From NCBI RefSeq assembly GCF_014656355.1, contig NZ_BNCG01000006.1:1-54132 (forward strand): 54,132 nucleotides of DNA. The letters are read 5' to 3'. Of this stretch, positions 1 through 8,052 are shown in pieces. The stretch's first letter is position 1, and each line of letters opens with the position of its first letter. This DNA is from Camelimonas fluminis (GTDB lineage Bacteria; Pseudomonadota; Alphaproteobacteria; Rhizobiales; Beijerinckiaceae). The translations under genes and the position numbers were made by a program. Below the pieces are notes generated by a model. The model was given only the letters and a program-made list of their open reading frames with translations. It was not told where the DNA came from and searched no databases.

Positions 1-58
1 GTAGCTCGTCAGGCTCATAACCTGAAGGTCGCTGGTTCAAATCCAGCCCCCGCAACCA
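1..58 (+). tRNA. Initiator tRNA-Met (fMet), 5' end cut off by window edge
   Basis: The first 58 bases read as the D-arm remainder, an anticodon stem-loop with CTCATAA (anticodon CAT), variable loop, a T-arm containing GGTTCAAATCC, and a 3' acceptor strand ending in an encoded CCA. The acceptor strand ends CCCCCGCAACCA, placing A at position 72, where initiator tRNAs carry the unpaired C1-A72; elongator tRNA-Met has a paired base there. The 5' acceptor strand and part of the D-arm lie outside the window, so the C1 side of the mismatch cannot be seen. Confidence 0.93.
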
Positions 59-64
59 ATCCAT

Positions 65-94
65 AAAACCCGTCGCTCAAAGCGACGGGTTTTT
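65..94 (+). terminator. Intrinsic terminator of the tRNA-fMet gene
   Basis: A 13-bp perfect inverted repeat (65-77 and 81-93, loop CAA) ends in a T run at 90-94. It starts seven bases after the CCA end of the tRNA. The A-run/T-run symmetry means it could also act on the opposite strand, downstream of dnaE2. Confidence 0.9.
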
Positions 95-213
95 GCGTTC
101 AGGAAAACACCCACGTCACAACGCATCCCCAATGGCCAGACAATCAGGATAACCCCCCGAACAAGGGCGGCCGCGAATTTCTGCGTCGCCCCCTCACGCC
201 AGAGCTTGCGCCG

Positions 214-3200
214 TCAGTGAAAATCCCGCGAGCCGGGCAAGATGCGGACGTCGCGCGGATGGCGGTGCATCAGGAGGGCGCCGTGGTCGCCGGTCCGGAC
301 GTCGCCGCTGAGGCGCCCGAGCAGTTCGCTCCTGTCGGTGATGTGTTTTGCCATCACATGCACCACCTTTTCCGGGCTGCACTCGATCACGCCGGTGATC
401 TCCATGACTCGCGCGCTCATGACCTCGCGCCGGAAGCGTGCAAACATGCGGGCCCAGAGCACGGCGTTAATGACGCCGGTTTCGTCCTCCAGGGTGATGA
501 AAATGGCGTTTCCGGTTCCGGGGCGCTGGCGCACCAGCACGACGCCCGTGACGCGCACCCAGGCGCCCTGAAGACTTTTGTTGCACTGGTCGCACGTCAG
601 GCTGCGCGGCAGCAGCGGGCGCAGGATCTGCATGGGATGGGCCTTCAGCGACAGCCGCAGCGTCTGGTAATCGGCGGCGACCTGTTCGCCCAGCGTCATC
701 CCGGGCAATTGCTGGGCAATTTCCTCGGCCTGCTCCGGCGTCGCCGTGGCGAGGAACAGGGGCAGCGGCGCATCGTCGGGCAGGCGCTGGGCCGCCCACA
801 GGGCTGCGCGTCGGTCCAGCCCCATGGAGCGGAAGGCGTCCGCCTCGGCAAGGCGCAGAATGGCCAGCCTGGGCAGGAGCGCGCGTTGCTTGAGCATCTG
901 CATATCCGGCGGCGGGTTGTTGCTTTTCGGGCGGACGGGCGTTGGCTGAAGGGGGAGCGCGCCGCTGGCGATGGCGTTCTGTTCGGCCTGGAAGCGCATG
1001 ATCGCTTCCGCCCATTCCTCGCGGAAGCCGTCGATCTGGCGAAAGCCGAGGCGCAGGGCAAGGCCGTTCTCAACTGGCTCAAGGGTGTTGTCCCAGTGGC
1101 TGTAGGCCACGTCGACCGCCAGGATGGTGACGCCATTGTCCTTGGCGTTGCCGATGATCTGGGCCGGTCCGTAGAACCCCATGGGCTGACTGTTGAGCAA
1201 AGCGCAGGCGAAGGCCGCCGGATGGTAGCGCTTGATCCACGCAGACACGTAGACCAGCAGGGCGAAGGCGGCGGCGTGGCTTTCGGGAAATCCATAGGAG
1301 CCAAAGCCCCTGATCTGGGCGAAGCAGCGCTCGGCGAAATCCCGGCTATAGCCGCGCGCAGTCATTCCCTCAACCATCATGTCTTCATAACGGTGCAACG
1401 TGCCGTCGCCGCGAAACGTGCCCATGGCCTTGCGCAGGCCGTTGGCCTGGGCGCCGGTGAAGCCGGCGGCGACCATGGCGACCTGCATGGCCTGCTCCTG
1501 GAAAAGCGGCACGCCTTTGGTCCGCTCCAGAACACTCCGCAACTCGTTCGGGGGGTGCGGCGGTCGCGGCGAAGGATAATCAACCTTTTCAACGCCGGCC
1601 CGCCTGCGCAGGTATGGGTGCACCATGTCGCCCTGGATCGGGCCGGGACGGACGATGGCCACCTGAATCACGAGGTCGTAGAACTCCTTCGGCTTCAGAC
1701 GCGGCAGCATGTTGATCTGCGCCCGGCTTTCCACCTGGAACACGCCGATGGAATCGCCGGTTTGCAGCATGGCGTAGACAGGCGAACCGTTTTCCTTCTG
1801 TTCACTGGTCAGGGCGACGCTGGCCAGATCATGCGCCTCGCCCGTGTGCTGGCGGATCAGGTCAAAGGCCTTGCGGATGCAGGTGAGCATGCCGAGCGCC
1901 AGCACGTCGACCTTGAGCAGGTGCAGGGCGTCGATGTCGTCCTTGTCCCATTCGATGAAGGTGCGGTCCGCCATGGCGGCGTTGCCGATGGGCACCAGAT
2001 CATCCAGCCGGCCGCGGGTCAGGATGAAGCCGCCGACGTGCTGCGACAGATGCCGGGGAAAGCCGATCAGCCGCGAGGCCAGCGCCACGGCGCGGCGGAT
2101 GGCGGGGTTGCTGGCGTCGAGGCCGGCCTGGGCGATGTGGCTGTCAGGAATATCCTCGCCATAGCTGCCCCACTGGCTGCTGGCGATGCGGGCGGTGACG
2201 TCCTCTGTCAGCCCAAGCGCTTTGCCAACTTCGCGAATGGCGCTTCGGGGACGATAGCGGATGACGGTGGCGGCGATGCCGGCGCGGTGGCGACCATAAC
2301 GCTGATAAATATACTGGATGATTTCTTCGCGGCGCTCATGCTCGAAGTCGACGTCAATGTCCGGCGGCTCGCCGCGGTCTGAGGACAGGAAGCGGGCGAA
2401 CAGCAGCACATGTTTGTCCGGATCGACGCTGGTAATGCCGAGCACGTAACAGACGGCGGAATTGGCGGCCGAACCGCGCCCCTGACAGAGAATGTCGCGC
2501 CGCCGCGCCTCCTGCACGATGTCATGAACAGTGAGGAAATAGGTGGCGAAGCCAAGCTGGCGGATCAACGCCAGCTCCTCATCCAGCAGGCGTTGCACCT
2601 TTTCTGTGACGCCCTGCGGATAGCGCGTTTTCACCTTGTCCCGCACCAGTTTTTCCAGCCAGCCTTGCGGCTCATAGCCTTTCGGAACAGGCTCATCCGG
2701 ATATTGGTAGGCGATCTGCGACAGATCGAAATGAATGCGTTGCAGAAAATCGCCGGTGGCGGCGATGGCCTCAGGGGCGTCGCGAAACAGATGGGCCATC
2801 GCCTCCGGCGCCTTCAACCAGCGCTCGGCGTTGACCTCCAGCATCCGCCCGGCTGCCGCGACATTGGTTTTTTCGCGGATGCAGGTGATGACGTCATGCA
2901 GGTCGCGCTGGGCCGGCGCGTGATACAGCACGTCATTGACCGCCAGCAGCCGGGCGCCGGTGCGCGCGGCCATGTCGCGCAGGCGAAACAGCCGGCGCCG
3001 GTCGTCGCCGCGCCGCCACATGTTGGCGCCCAGCCACACAGCCCCCGGCGCGGCGCCGGCGATCCGTTGTAATGACTGCTCAAGTTCTCCCAGCCGCGCC
3101 GGCGGCATGACGATCAGTTGCAGGCAGCGGACATCCGCCAGCAGGTCGTCAAGGGTCAGGTCGCAGCCGCCCTTGCGGGCGCGCCGGGCGCCCAGGGTCA

Positions 3201-3627
3201 GCAGCCGGGTCAGACGGCTCCAGCCGGCGAGATTCTCAGGATAGGCCAGCACATCTGGCGCGCCGTCGCTGAAGGCCAGCCGGGCGCCGGTGATGAGATG
3301 GAAGTTGGCGGCGCGGCGGCGGATTTCGGCCGCCAGGAGCGGATTATTGGGCAGGTCTTCGGAGGTGCTGGCGGCGTCGAGGCCTTCCTCGCGCAGCGAG
3401 CGGAGCGCGCTCCAGGCGCGCACCACGCCGGCGACGGTGTTGCGGTCGGCAAGGCCAAGGCCGCCATAGCCCTGCAACAGGGCGGCCAGCACCAGCTCGC
3501 GCGGGTGCGAGGCCCCGCGCAGGAACGAGAAATTGCTGGTGGTCGCCAGCTCGGCGTAAGCCGGGGCAAGACCTGGGGCAAGACTTGGGCCAAGAGTTGG
3601 GCCAAGACCTGGGGCGTCGGCGTTCAT
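214..3627 (-). CDS. dnaE2: Error-prone DNA polymerase DnaE2 (ImuC)
   Basis: 1137 residues, the usual length for DnaE2/ImuC, the alpha-subunit-like C-family polymerase that performs SOS-induced lesion bypass together with ImuA and ImuB. Visible landmarks are the N-terminal PHP-like segment with SNFSFLRGASHP (about residues 31-42), the conserved GRGSAANSAVCYVLG (about 380-394), and the catalytic aspartates in PDIDVDF (about 421-427). A C-terminal OB-fold region contains VRVTGVVLVRQRPGTG. The ATG overlaps the imuB stop as ATGA, so translation is coupled. The first 22 residues are a low-complexity Gly/Leu/Pro/Ala run encoded by a short tandem repeat, not a normal part of the family. It is last in the imuA-imuB-dnaE2 operon under the LexA box at 6286-6300. 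Confidence 0.95.
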   Translation of the reverse strand: MNADAPGLGPTLGPSLAPGLAPAYAELATTSNFSFLRGASHPRELVLAALLQGYGGLGLADRNTVAGVVRAWSALRSLREEGLDAASTSEDLPNNPLLAAEIRRRAANFHLITGARLAFSDGAPDVLAYPENLAGWSRLTRLLTLGARRARKGGCDLTLDDLLADVRCLQLIVMPPARLGELEQSLQRIAGAAPGAVWLGANMWRRGDDRRRLFRLRDMAARTGARLLAVNDVLYHAPAQRDLHDVITCIREKTNVAAAGRMLEVNAERWLKAPEAMAHLFRDAPEAIAATGDFLQRIHFDLSQIAYQYPDEPVPKGYEPQGWLEKLVRDKVKTRYPQGVTEKVQRLLDEELALIRQLGFATYFLTVHDIVQEARRRDILCQGRGSAANSAVCYVLGITSVDPDKHVLLFARFLSSDRGEPPDIDVDFEHERREEIIQYIYQRYGRHRAGIAATVIRYRPRSAIREVGKALGLTEDVTARIASSQWGSYGEDIPDSHIAQAGLDASNPAIRRAVALASRLIGFPRHLSQHVGGFILTRGRLDDLVPIGNAAMADRTFIEWDKDDIDALHLLKVDVLALGMLTCIRKAFDLIRQHTGEAHDLASVALTSEQKENGSPVYAMLQTGDSIGVFQVESRAQINMLPRLKPKEFYDLVIQVAIVRPGPIQGDMVHPYLRRRAGVEKVDYPSPRPPHPPNELRSVLERTKGVPLFQEQAMQVAMVAAGFTGAQANGLRKAMGTFRGDGTLHRYEDMMVEGMTARGYSRDFAERCFAQIRGFGSYGFPESHAAAFALLVYVSAWIKRYHPAAFACALLNSQPMGFYGPAQIIGNAKDNGVTILAVDVAYSHWDNTLEPVENGLALRLGFRQIDGFREEWAEAIMRFQAEQNAIASGALPLQPTPVRPKSNNPPPDMQMLKQRALLPRLAILRLAEADAFRSMGLDRRAALWAAQRLPDDAPLPLFLATATPEQAEEIAQQLPGMTLGEQVAADYQTLRLSLKAHPMQILRPLLPRSLTCDQCNKSLQGAWVRVTGVVLVRQRPGTGNAIFITLEDETGVINAVLWARMFARFRREVMSARVMEITGVIECSPEKVVHVMAKHITDRSELLGRLSGDVRTGDHGALLMHRHPRDVRILPGSRDFH
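3549..3612 (-). repeat. Short tandem repeat encoding the DnaE2 N-terminus
   Basis: About four degenerate copies of a 12-13 base unit related to GGCAAGACCTGGG, read on the plus strand. On the coding strand it gives the run GLGPTLGPSLAPGLAP just after the start codon. It is in frame, so copy number changes of 12-base units would lengthen or shorten the N-terminus without breaking the gene. Confidence 0.75.
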
Positions 3628-5435
3628 GCGAACAGTCCGTGTATGAACCAGCGTGGGGCTGGCGCATCAGCAATCCCGCAGCAGAACAGCCAGAACCGTC
3701 GTCCCTCGTGGTCCTCAACCCGGTAGTAGTCCCGTTCGCACCGGAGGCTTTTGGCATCATCGACCGGGGTGGCGCTCCGCTCCGGCGCCATCGTTTCCGG
3801 CAGGGTTCGCCACCACTCCGGCGACAGTCGCTCCGGCCCTTCCGCCGTCGCCACATCGTGCACCATGCGTCGCCAGCGAAAGCGCAGCAGGTCGCCGTCC
3901 GGCGCCTCGCCGATGGCCTCCACCGGCTGCGGCGTGCGAAACAGATGCAGCGGCCGCAACGGCGGGTCTTCGGGCAGGAAGGCGCGCCAGCTGGCCCCCG
4001 CGCTGGCAAGGCGAGCGGGGAGCAGGATGGCGGCGTGCTCCGGCAGATGCGAGTCGCGTGGGCACAACTTCAGCACGGCTTCGGAGCCCAACCGCGCCGC
4101 CAGCCGGTCGGCAAGACGGTGGATGCTTTCCTGGCCGGCTTCCAGTTTATTTTTTGCCGGCAATAGACATGTTGAGAGACCGGATTGCGTGGCCGGAAGC
4201 AAGGCCGCTTCGCCAACGCTGAGACGGATCTGGTCGAAGCCGAACCCGGGATCCAGCGGATCATCCAGGGCGTTCAGCCGTTCGCGCAACAGCACGCCGA
4301 CAAGCGCCGCATCGCGCGTCGGCTGGCTGACGGCCACGGTGACGGCGCGCGTCACGCCGTCCGTCCGGTAGAACAGGGCGGTGAAGCGCAGGCCGCCTTG
4401 CCCGGCCTGTTCGAGGCGTTGCGTCGCATCCCGCAGCAGGCCGGCGAGCAGCGCCTCCACGTGCTCCTGGCGGGCCACCGGCTCGGGCAGGACGCGGTCA
4501 ATGACGCAGGGTGGCGACGGACGCTCCGGCGTGATGCGCGCATCCTCGGCGCCGGTGATGCGGGCCAGCCGCGCCGGAAAATCGGCGCCGAAGCGGGAGG
4601 CGAGACTGACGCTGTCGCGGTCGATGATATCGGCGAGGCGCTTCAGCCCGGCGCGCTGCAATGTCATATGGTGACGTTCGCACAGCTCCAGCGCGGCGAC
4701 GGGCAGGCGGGCGGTCACGGCGCGATCCTCGCCCTCCGGTACGACCAGCGGCGCATCTCCGGCCGCCAGAGTGAACCTGGCTAGGGCGCGGGCGGCCTGG
4801 GGCGTCGCCGCCAGGGCGCAATGCACGTGCAGGCCGGCGGCGCGGGCGCGCTGGCGCACCCGGGCGGCCAGCGGCGCCTCGCCCCCGGCGAGATGGGCGC
4901 AACCGGTGACGTCCAGCACCATGCCGTGCGGCGGATCGATGGCGAGCAAGGGCGTGAAGCGCTCGAAATCATCGCGCAGGCGGGCCAGGAAGGCGTCGTC
5001 CAGGTCCGGCCGCGCCGGAACGGCGCGCAGGGCCGGCGCCAGGGCTCGCGCGTCGGCCAGCGCCATCTGTGGCCGCAGGCCGGCGGTCAGCGCTTCCGGC
5101 GAGACGGCGGCGAGGCGCATGGCGCCCTTCACCGGCGCGACGAAGACCAGCGGAGGCGCGGCGGGGGCGGGAGCCGGAGCCGGAGCCGGAGCATCAACGG
5201 CGACGCCGGAAGCCTTCGCGCCCGTGTGGGCGGATGCGCTGGTCTGGCGGCGCAGACGATCGGCTGGCAGGAATGGAAACCACAGGGCCAGATAGCGGCG
5301 CCGGGCAGGGCGCCCGCCATGATGAGAAGCGGCGTCTGCTTCGTGGAAAAGCGTCCTTTCGCTTGCCGCATGGTTCTCCCGAAACGCGGCGGCCGCTTTA
5401 TCTGAAGATGCGTTCGCGAAACGTCCGTTGCGCAC
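3624..5435 (-). CDS. imuB: ImuB, catalytically inactive Y-family polymerase homologue
   Basis: 603 residues with the start chosen here. The ImuB-type N-terminus RRYLALWFPFLPADRLRR replaces the acidic-residue motif of active Y-family polymerases, as expected for a mutasome scaffold that links DnaE2 and ImuA to the sliding clamp. Further Y-family-like segments are VLDVTGCAHLAGGE and ALAATPQAARALARF. No ATG lies in frame near the conserved start. A GTG at 5435-5433 is preceded by GGAG with 7-base spacing, overlaps the last 38 bases of imuA, and is the best start. Upstream in-frame sequence to 6125 is an out-of-frame reading of imuA. A Pro-Ala stretch (around 5160-5195) is encoded by GCCGGA hexamers and is probably a flexible linker. 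Confidence 0.9.
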   Translation of the reverse strand: MRNGRFANASSDKAAAAFRENHAASERTLFHEADAASHHGGRPARRRYLALWFPFLPADRLRRQTSASAHTGAKASGVAVDAPAPAPAPAPAAPPLVFVAPVKGAMRLAAVSPEALTAGLRPQMALADARALAPALRAVPARPDLDDAFLARLRDDFERFTPLLAIDPPHGMVLDVTGCAHLAGGEAPLAARVRQRARAAGLHVHCALAATPQAARALARFTLAAGDAPLVVPEGEDRAVTARLPVAALELCERHHMTLQRAGLKRLADIIDRDSVSLASRFGADFPARLARITGAEDARITPERPSPPCVIDRVLPEPVARQEHVEALLAGLLRDATQRLEQAGQGGLRFTALFYRTDGVTRAVTVAVSQPTRDAALVGVLLRERLNALDDPLDPGFGFDQIRLSVGEAALLPATQSGLSTCLLPAKNKLEAGQESIHRLADRLAARLGSEAVLKLCPRDSHLPEHAAILLPARLASAGASWRAFLPEDPPLRPLHLFRTPQPVEAIGEAPDGDLLRFRWRRMVHDVATAEGPERLSPEWWRTLPETMAPERSATPVDDAKSLRCERDYYRVEDHEGRRFWLFCCGIADAPAPRWFIHGLFA

Positions 5436-6294
5436 GATCCCACTCCAGTATCCATGTGGCGGGGGCCGCGCCGCCGCGGTGGCGCAGCAGGGTGATGGAG
5501 AAGGCGGGGTGGCCGGGGGCGTCGCCTTCCAGCCGGCGCGAGGCGGCCGCCCGCACCGACCAGCGGCTCCAGGCAGCTCCCGGCGTCGGGGCTGCCGCGA
5601 TGCGCACGCACAGGATGGCGACGCCGCTGCGCGCCGAGACGAGGGCAAGGCGACGGCTGGCGGTGAGGTCGAATGCCTTCGCCGCGCCCCAGGCGCTGAT
5701 GATGACAACGCCGACAGCGCTGTAGCGGGCGGCTTCCTCGGCGGCGCCAAGCAATTCCGGAACCGTGCGGGCGCGGACCAGCAGCAGGGCGGCGGGATCG
5801 AGACCAAGATCGGCGAGGCCCTCGCCGTGGGGGCGACCGAGTTCATGTCCCGCCATGTCGTGAAACGCCCAGACCACCGGCCGCCCCGCGGCGATGCGAA
5901 TGGCGTGGCCGGCGGCGAAGCCATGGACGGCGGGCCCGTCGGCGACGCTGGCGGCGAACACGTCATGCAGCGCTCCGGGAAGCAGCCAGGCCGGATGGCC
6001 GTCGCGCGCAACCGGGTCAGATGTGGCCGGGCCAGACCGGGATATGGCGCCGGCATTTGCGGCCGGCGGATACGTCTGTCGCGCGCTGATGTCCGCGTCG
6101 CCGGAATGCGTCGTGGCCCGGGCAAGCCGGCGCGCTGGCGGCGAGGTGACGGCGTGACGCTGGGCCATGTCCGCCTTCAGCCGCGCCAGAGCCTCGCCCT
6201 GCGCCTTCACGTCATGCAGACGTCTGTCGCCGTCGGCTCCCCGCGTTGCGGGCGGCTGTGTCCCGGACAGGCATGAGGCGAGATTGTTCTCCAT
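5398..6294 (-). CDS. imuA: ImuA, RecA/SulA-like mutasome component
   Basis: 298 residues from the ATG at 6294. The C-terminal two thirds match ImuA in order: a GALHDVFAAS segment, GRPVVWAFHD, LGLDPAALLLVRAR, LTASRRLALVSARSGVAIL and SRWSVRAAASRR. ImuA (once grouped with SulA, RecA-like fold) assembles with ImuB and DnaE2 for translesion synthesis. The first gene of the operon; the LexA box GTTC-N7-GTTC covers the annotated start codon. That makes a downstream start possible, for example GTG at about 6210 or ATG at about 6168; the first 45 residues are poorly conserved in character. No convincing ribosome-binding site is seen for the first ATG. Confidence 0.88.
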   Translation of the reverse strand: MENNLASCLSGTQPPATRGADGDRRLHDVKAQGEALARLKADMAQRHAVTSPPARRLARATTHSGDADISARQTYPPAANAGAISRSGPATSDPVARDGHPAWLLPGALHDVFAASVADGPAVHGFAAGHAIRIAAGRPVVWAFHDMAGHELGRPHGEGLADLGLDPAALLLVRARTVPELLGAAEEAARYSAVGVVIISAWGAAKAFDLTASRRLALVSARSGVAILCVRIAAAPTPGAAWSRWSVRAAASRRLEGDAPGHPAFSITLLRHRGGAAPATWILEWDRAQRTFRERIFR

Positions 6295-6300
6295 TTGTTC
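6286..6300 (-). promoter_or_regulatory. LexA (SOS) box, GTTC-N7-GTTC
   Basis: GTTCTCCATTTGTTC matches the alphaproteobacterial LexA operator, a direct repeat of GTTC separated by exactly seven bases. It overlaps the first possible ATG of imuA (6292-6294). LexA bound here would block transcription of imuA-imuB-dnaE2 until DNA damage. Its overlap with the start implies either a very short or leaderless transcript or a start codon further inside. Confidence 0.85.
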
Positions 6301-6459
6301 TTATAGCACCGTCTGCCGGGCGTGAGTCAAGCACAAGAGTCGGGCGGCAGGGGCTTGTCCGGCCGCCGCGCCAGATGGGCGCCAGGCCGGTCAGGGCCCG
6401 CGATGTCCGGGCGATATAAAGCGGCTCCGGCAGTTTGCGCGTGTCGCGGCATGTGTCCT

Positions 6460-6582
6460 GCGTTGGAGAGCAAATGCGAGAGCGTTCCGGAAGAGATCTG
6501 GCTCACCGGAAGCGCTCCAACGTTTTTCTTCACCAAAAGCAGGCCCCACACTTCCCGAAAATGCGCTGGAGCAATTCCCGAT
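6460..6582 (-). repeat. Dispersed repeat family 2 (GCATTTTC...AGTGG type), copy 1
   Basis: On the minus strand this reads GCATTTTCGGGAAGTGTGG then GCCTGCTTTTGGTGAAGAAAA and GCGCTTCCGGTGAGCCAG. It resembles plus-strand copies at 43255-43330, 46876-46977 and 51015-51115. The imuA upstream gap (6301-6667) holds little besides this copy and repeat family 1. Confidence 0.65.
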
Positions 6583-6669
6583 CTACATGGATCGGGGATT
6601 GCTCCAGTTTCCCCTGTTTTGAGCGAATTCTGATCGGCCAGACGATTCCGTCTGGTCGGAAAGCGCTCT
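6583..6669 (-). repeat. Dispersed repeat family 1, copy A (supplies ada stop codon)
   Basis: On the minus strand it begins at the TAG stop of ada and runs TAG-AGCGCTTTCCGACCAGACGG, then TGATCAGAATTCGCTCAAA equivalents, with an 8-bp hairpin (6637-6656). Nearly the same sequence occurs at 36078-36147, again starting at a gene's TAG stop, and a diverged copy lies at 33911-34015. Confidence 0.8.
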
Positions 6670-7810
6670 AGCCGGCGCTGGTTTCCGCCGCCGTCGCCGC
6701 GCGTTCACGCGCCAGCAGCGCCTGTTTGCGCGCCACGCCCCAGCGATAGCCGGAAACGTCGCCGTCAGTGCGGATAATGCGATGACAGGGCGTCGCCACC
6801 GCCACCGGATTGGCGCCGCAGGCCTGGGCTACGGCCCGCACCGCTTTGGGTTGGCCGATGCGGCGGGCAATATCGGCGTAGGTGGCCGTCTCGCCAGCGG
6901 GAATCGTGCGCAACGCCTGCCAGACCCGCTGCTGGAAAGCCGTGCCGCGCATGTCCAGCGGCAGATCGACCGGCGCCGCCGGGTTCTCCACAAGGGCGAC
7001 GACCCGGGCGACGAGGGCGTCGAAATCCGGGTCGTCGCCGACCAGGCGGGCGTTGGGAAAGCGGTCCTGAAAGACGCGGATCAGCGCCTCCGGGTCATCG
7101 CCCATGCTGATGGCGCAGACGCCCCGGTCGCTGGCGCCGACCAGCAGTGCGCCCAGGGTGCACCGGGCGATGCAGAAGCGGATGCGCGCGTCCTTGCCGC
7201 CCTCGCGAAAGGCCGTCGGCGTCATGCCCAGCATGGCGTCTGATTTCTCGTAGAAGCGGCTGCTGGAGCCGAAGCCGGCGTCATAGATGGCCGCCGTGAC
7301 GCCACCGCCGGCGCTGAGGCTTTCGCGCATCTTCCGGGCCTGCAGGCCAGCGCGCCAGGCGACCGGCGTCAGGCCGGCGATGGTCTTGAAATGCCGGTGG
7401 AAAGCGAAGGGGCTCATGCCGACCGCGGCGGCCAGTTGCGCCACGGTCAGCGGCGTCTCGCTTCCGGCGATCAGCCGGCAGGCGTGGGCGACCGCCGCCG
7501 CATGGCGCTCCGCCAGGGAGGGGCCATCCGGGCGGCAGCGGCGGCAGGCGCGGAATCCGGCGGCCTCGGCCGCCGGTCCATCGGCGAAAAAGCGCACGTT
7601 CTCACGCCGGGCGTGGCGCGCCGGGCAGGAGGGGCGGCAGTAAATGCCCGTGGTTCGCACCGCATAGACGAAGGCGCCGTCCCTGGCTGCGTCTCGGGCC
7701 AGCACGGCGCGCCAGCGGGCGTCGTCGTTCGCGGGGGCCATATCCTTGCGGGCCATATCCTTGCGGGCAATGCCCTCGCGGGTGGCGTCGATGTTGCGGG
7801 CGTCGGTCAT
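6668..7810 (-). CDS. ada: Ada, bifunctional DNA-methyl acceptor and transcription regulator
   Basis: 380 residues from the ATG at 7810. Domain order is complete: N-terminal Zn domain with Cys58, Cys62, Cys89 and Cys92 (GIYCRPSC ... CRRC), the same spacing as E. coli Cys38/42/69/72; an AraC-type helix-turn-helix (TVAQLAAAVGMSPFAFHRHF); and a C-terminal O6-alkylguanine transferase with the acceptor in ATPCHRIIR (about residue 342). It removes methyl groups from phosphotriesters and O6-methylguanine and can switch on the adaptive response. ATGs at 7819 and 7840 are alternatives; an AAGGGG sits 13 bases before 7840. A 15-base direct repeat (7738-7772) gives ARKDMARKDM in the poorly conserved N-terminal tail, so the start could also be internal at 7741. 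Its stop codon is part of a dispersed repeat. Confidence 0.92.
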   Translation of the reverse strand: MTDARNIDATREGIARKDMARKDMAPANDDARWRAVLARDAARDGAFVYAVRTTGIYCRPSCPARHARRENVRFFADGPAAEAAGFRACRRCRPDGPSLAERHAAAVAHACRLIAGSETPLTVAQLAAAVGMSPFAFHRHFKTIAGLTPVAWRAGLQARKMRESLSAGGGVTAAIYDAGFGSSSRFYEKSDAMLGMTPTAFREGGKDARIRFCIARCTLGALLVGASDRGVCAISMGDDPEALIRVFQDRFPNARLVGDDPDFDALVARVVALVENPAAPVDLPLDMRGTAFQQRVWQALRTIPAGETATYADIARRIGQPKAVRAVAQACGANPVAVATPCHRIIRTDGDVSGYRWGVARKQALLARERAATAAETSAG

Positions 7811-7990
7811 GGCGTGCATCCCGTTGTCGGTGAGGGGCATCGCGTCGATGGCCCCTTGTCGACGCTGACTCTGGCGCCCCGGCTCCGGCCGCACACTCCG
7901 GGGGCTGCTTTCAAATCTGCGAAGGCAAATCCGGCGATCAATCCCCCCCAACATATGGAGCATGGCGTCGTTCCGCCATGCGCGCTGCTC

Positions 7991-8027
7991 CAAAAAGCAA
8001 AACCGGCGCGATCCGCATCGCGCCGGT
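7991..8027 (-). terminator. Intrinsic terminator of leuA
   Basis: An 11-bp stem, ACCGGCGCGAT at 8002-8012 with its complement at 8017-8027, loop of four. On the minus strand it is followed by TTTGCTTTTTGG. It starts 25 bases after the leuA stop codon and separates leuA from ada. Confidence 0.85.
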
Positions 8028-8052
8028 CCGGAAAACCGGAGATTGCTTCTGG

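Noticed and set aside
217-2382. Large plus-strand open frame opposite dnaE2
   Set aside because: A shadow of the dnaE2 gene created by high GC; composition is His/Gln/Gly-rich with no recognisable domain.
5436-6125. Long N-terminal extension of imuB in the same open frame
   Set aside because: It is an out-of-frame reading of imuA, Arg/Pro-rich with no ImuB-like sequence; the GTG at 5435 with a good ribosome-binding site explains the gene.
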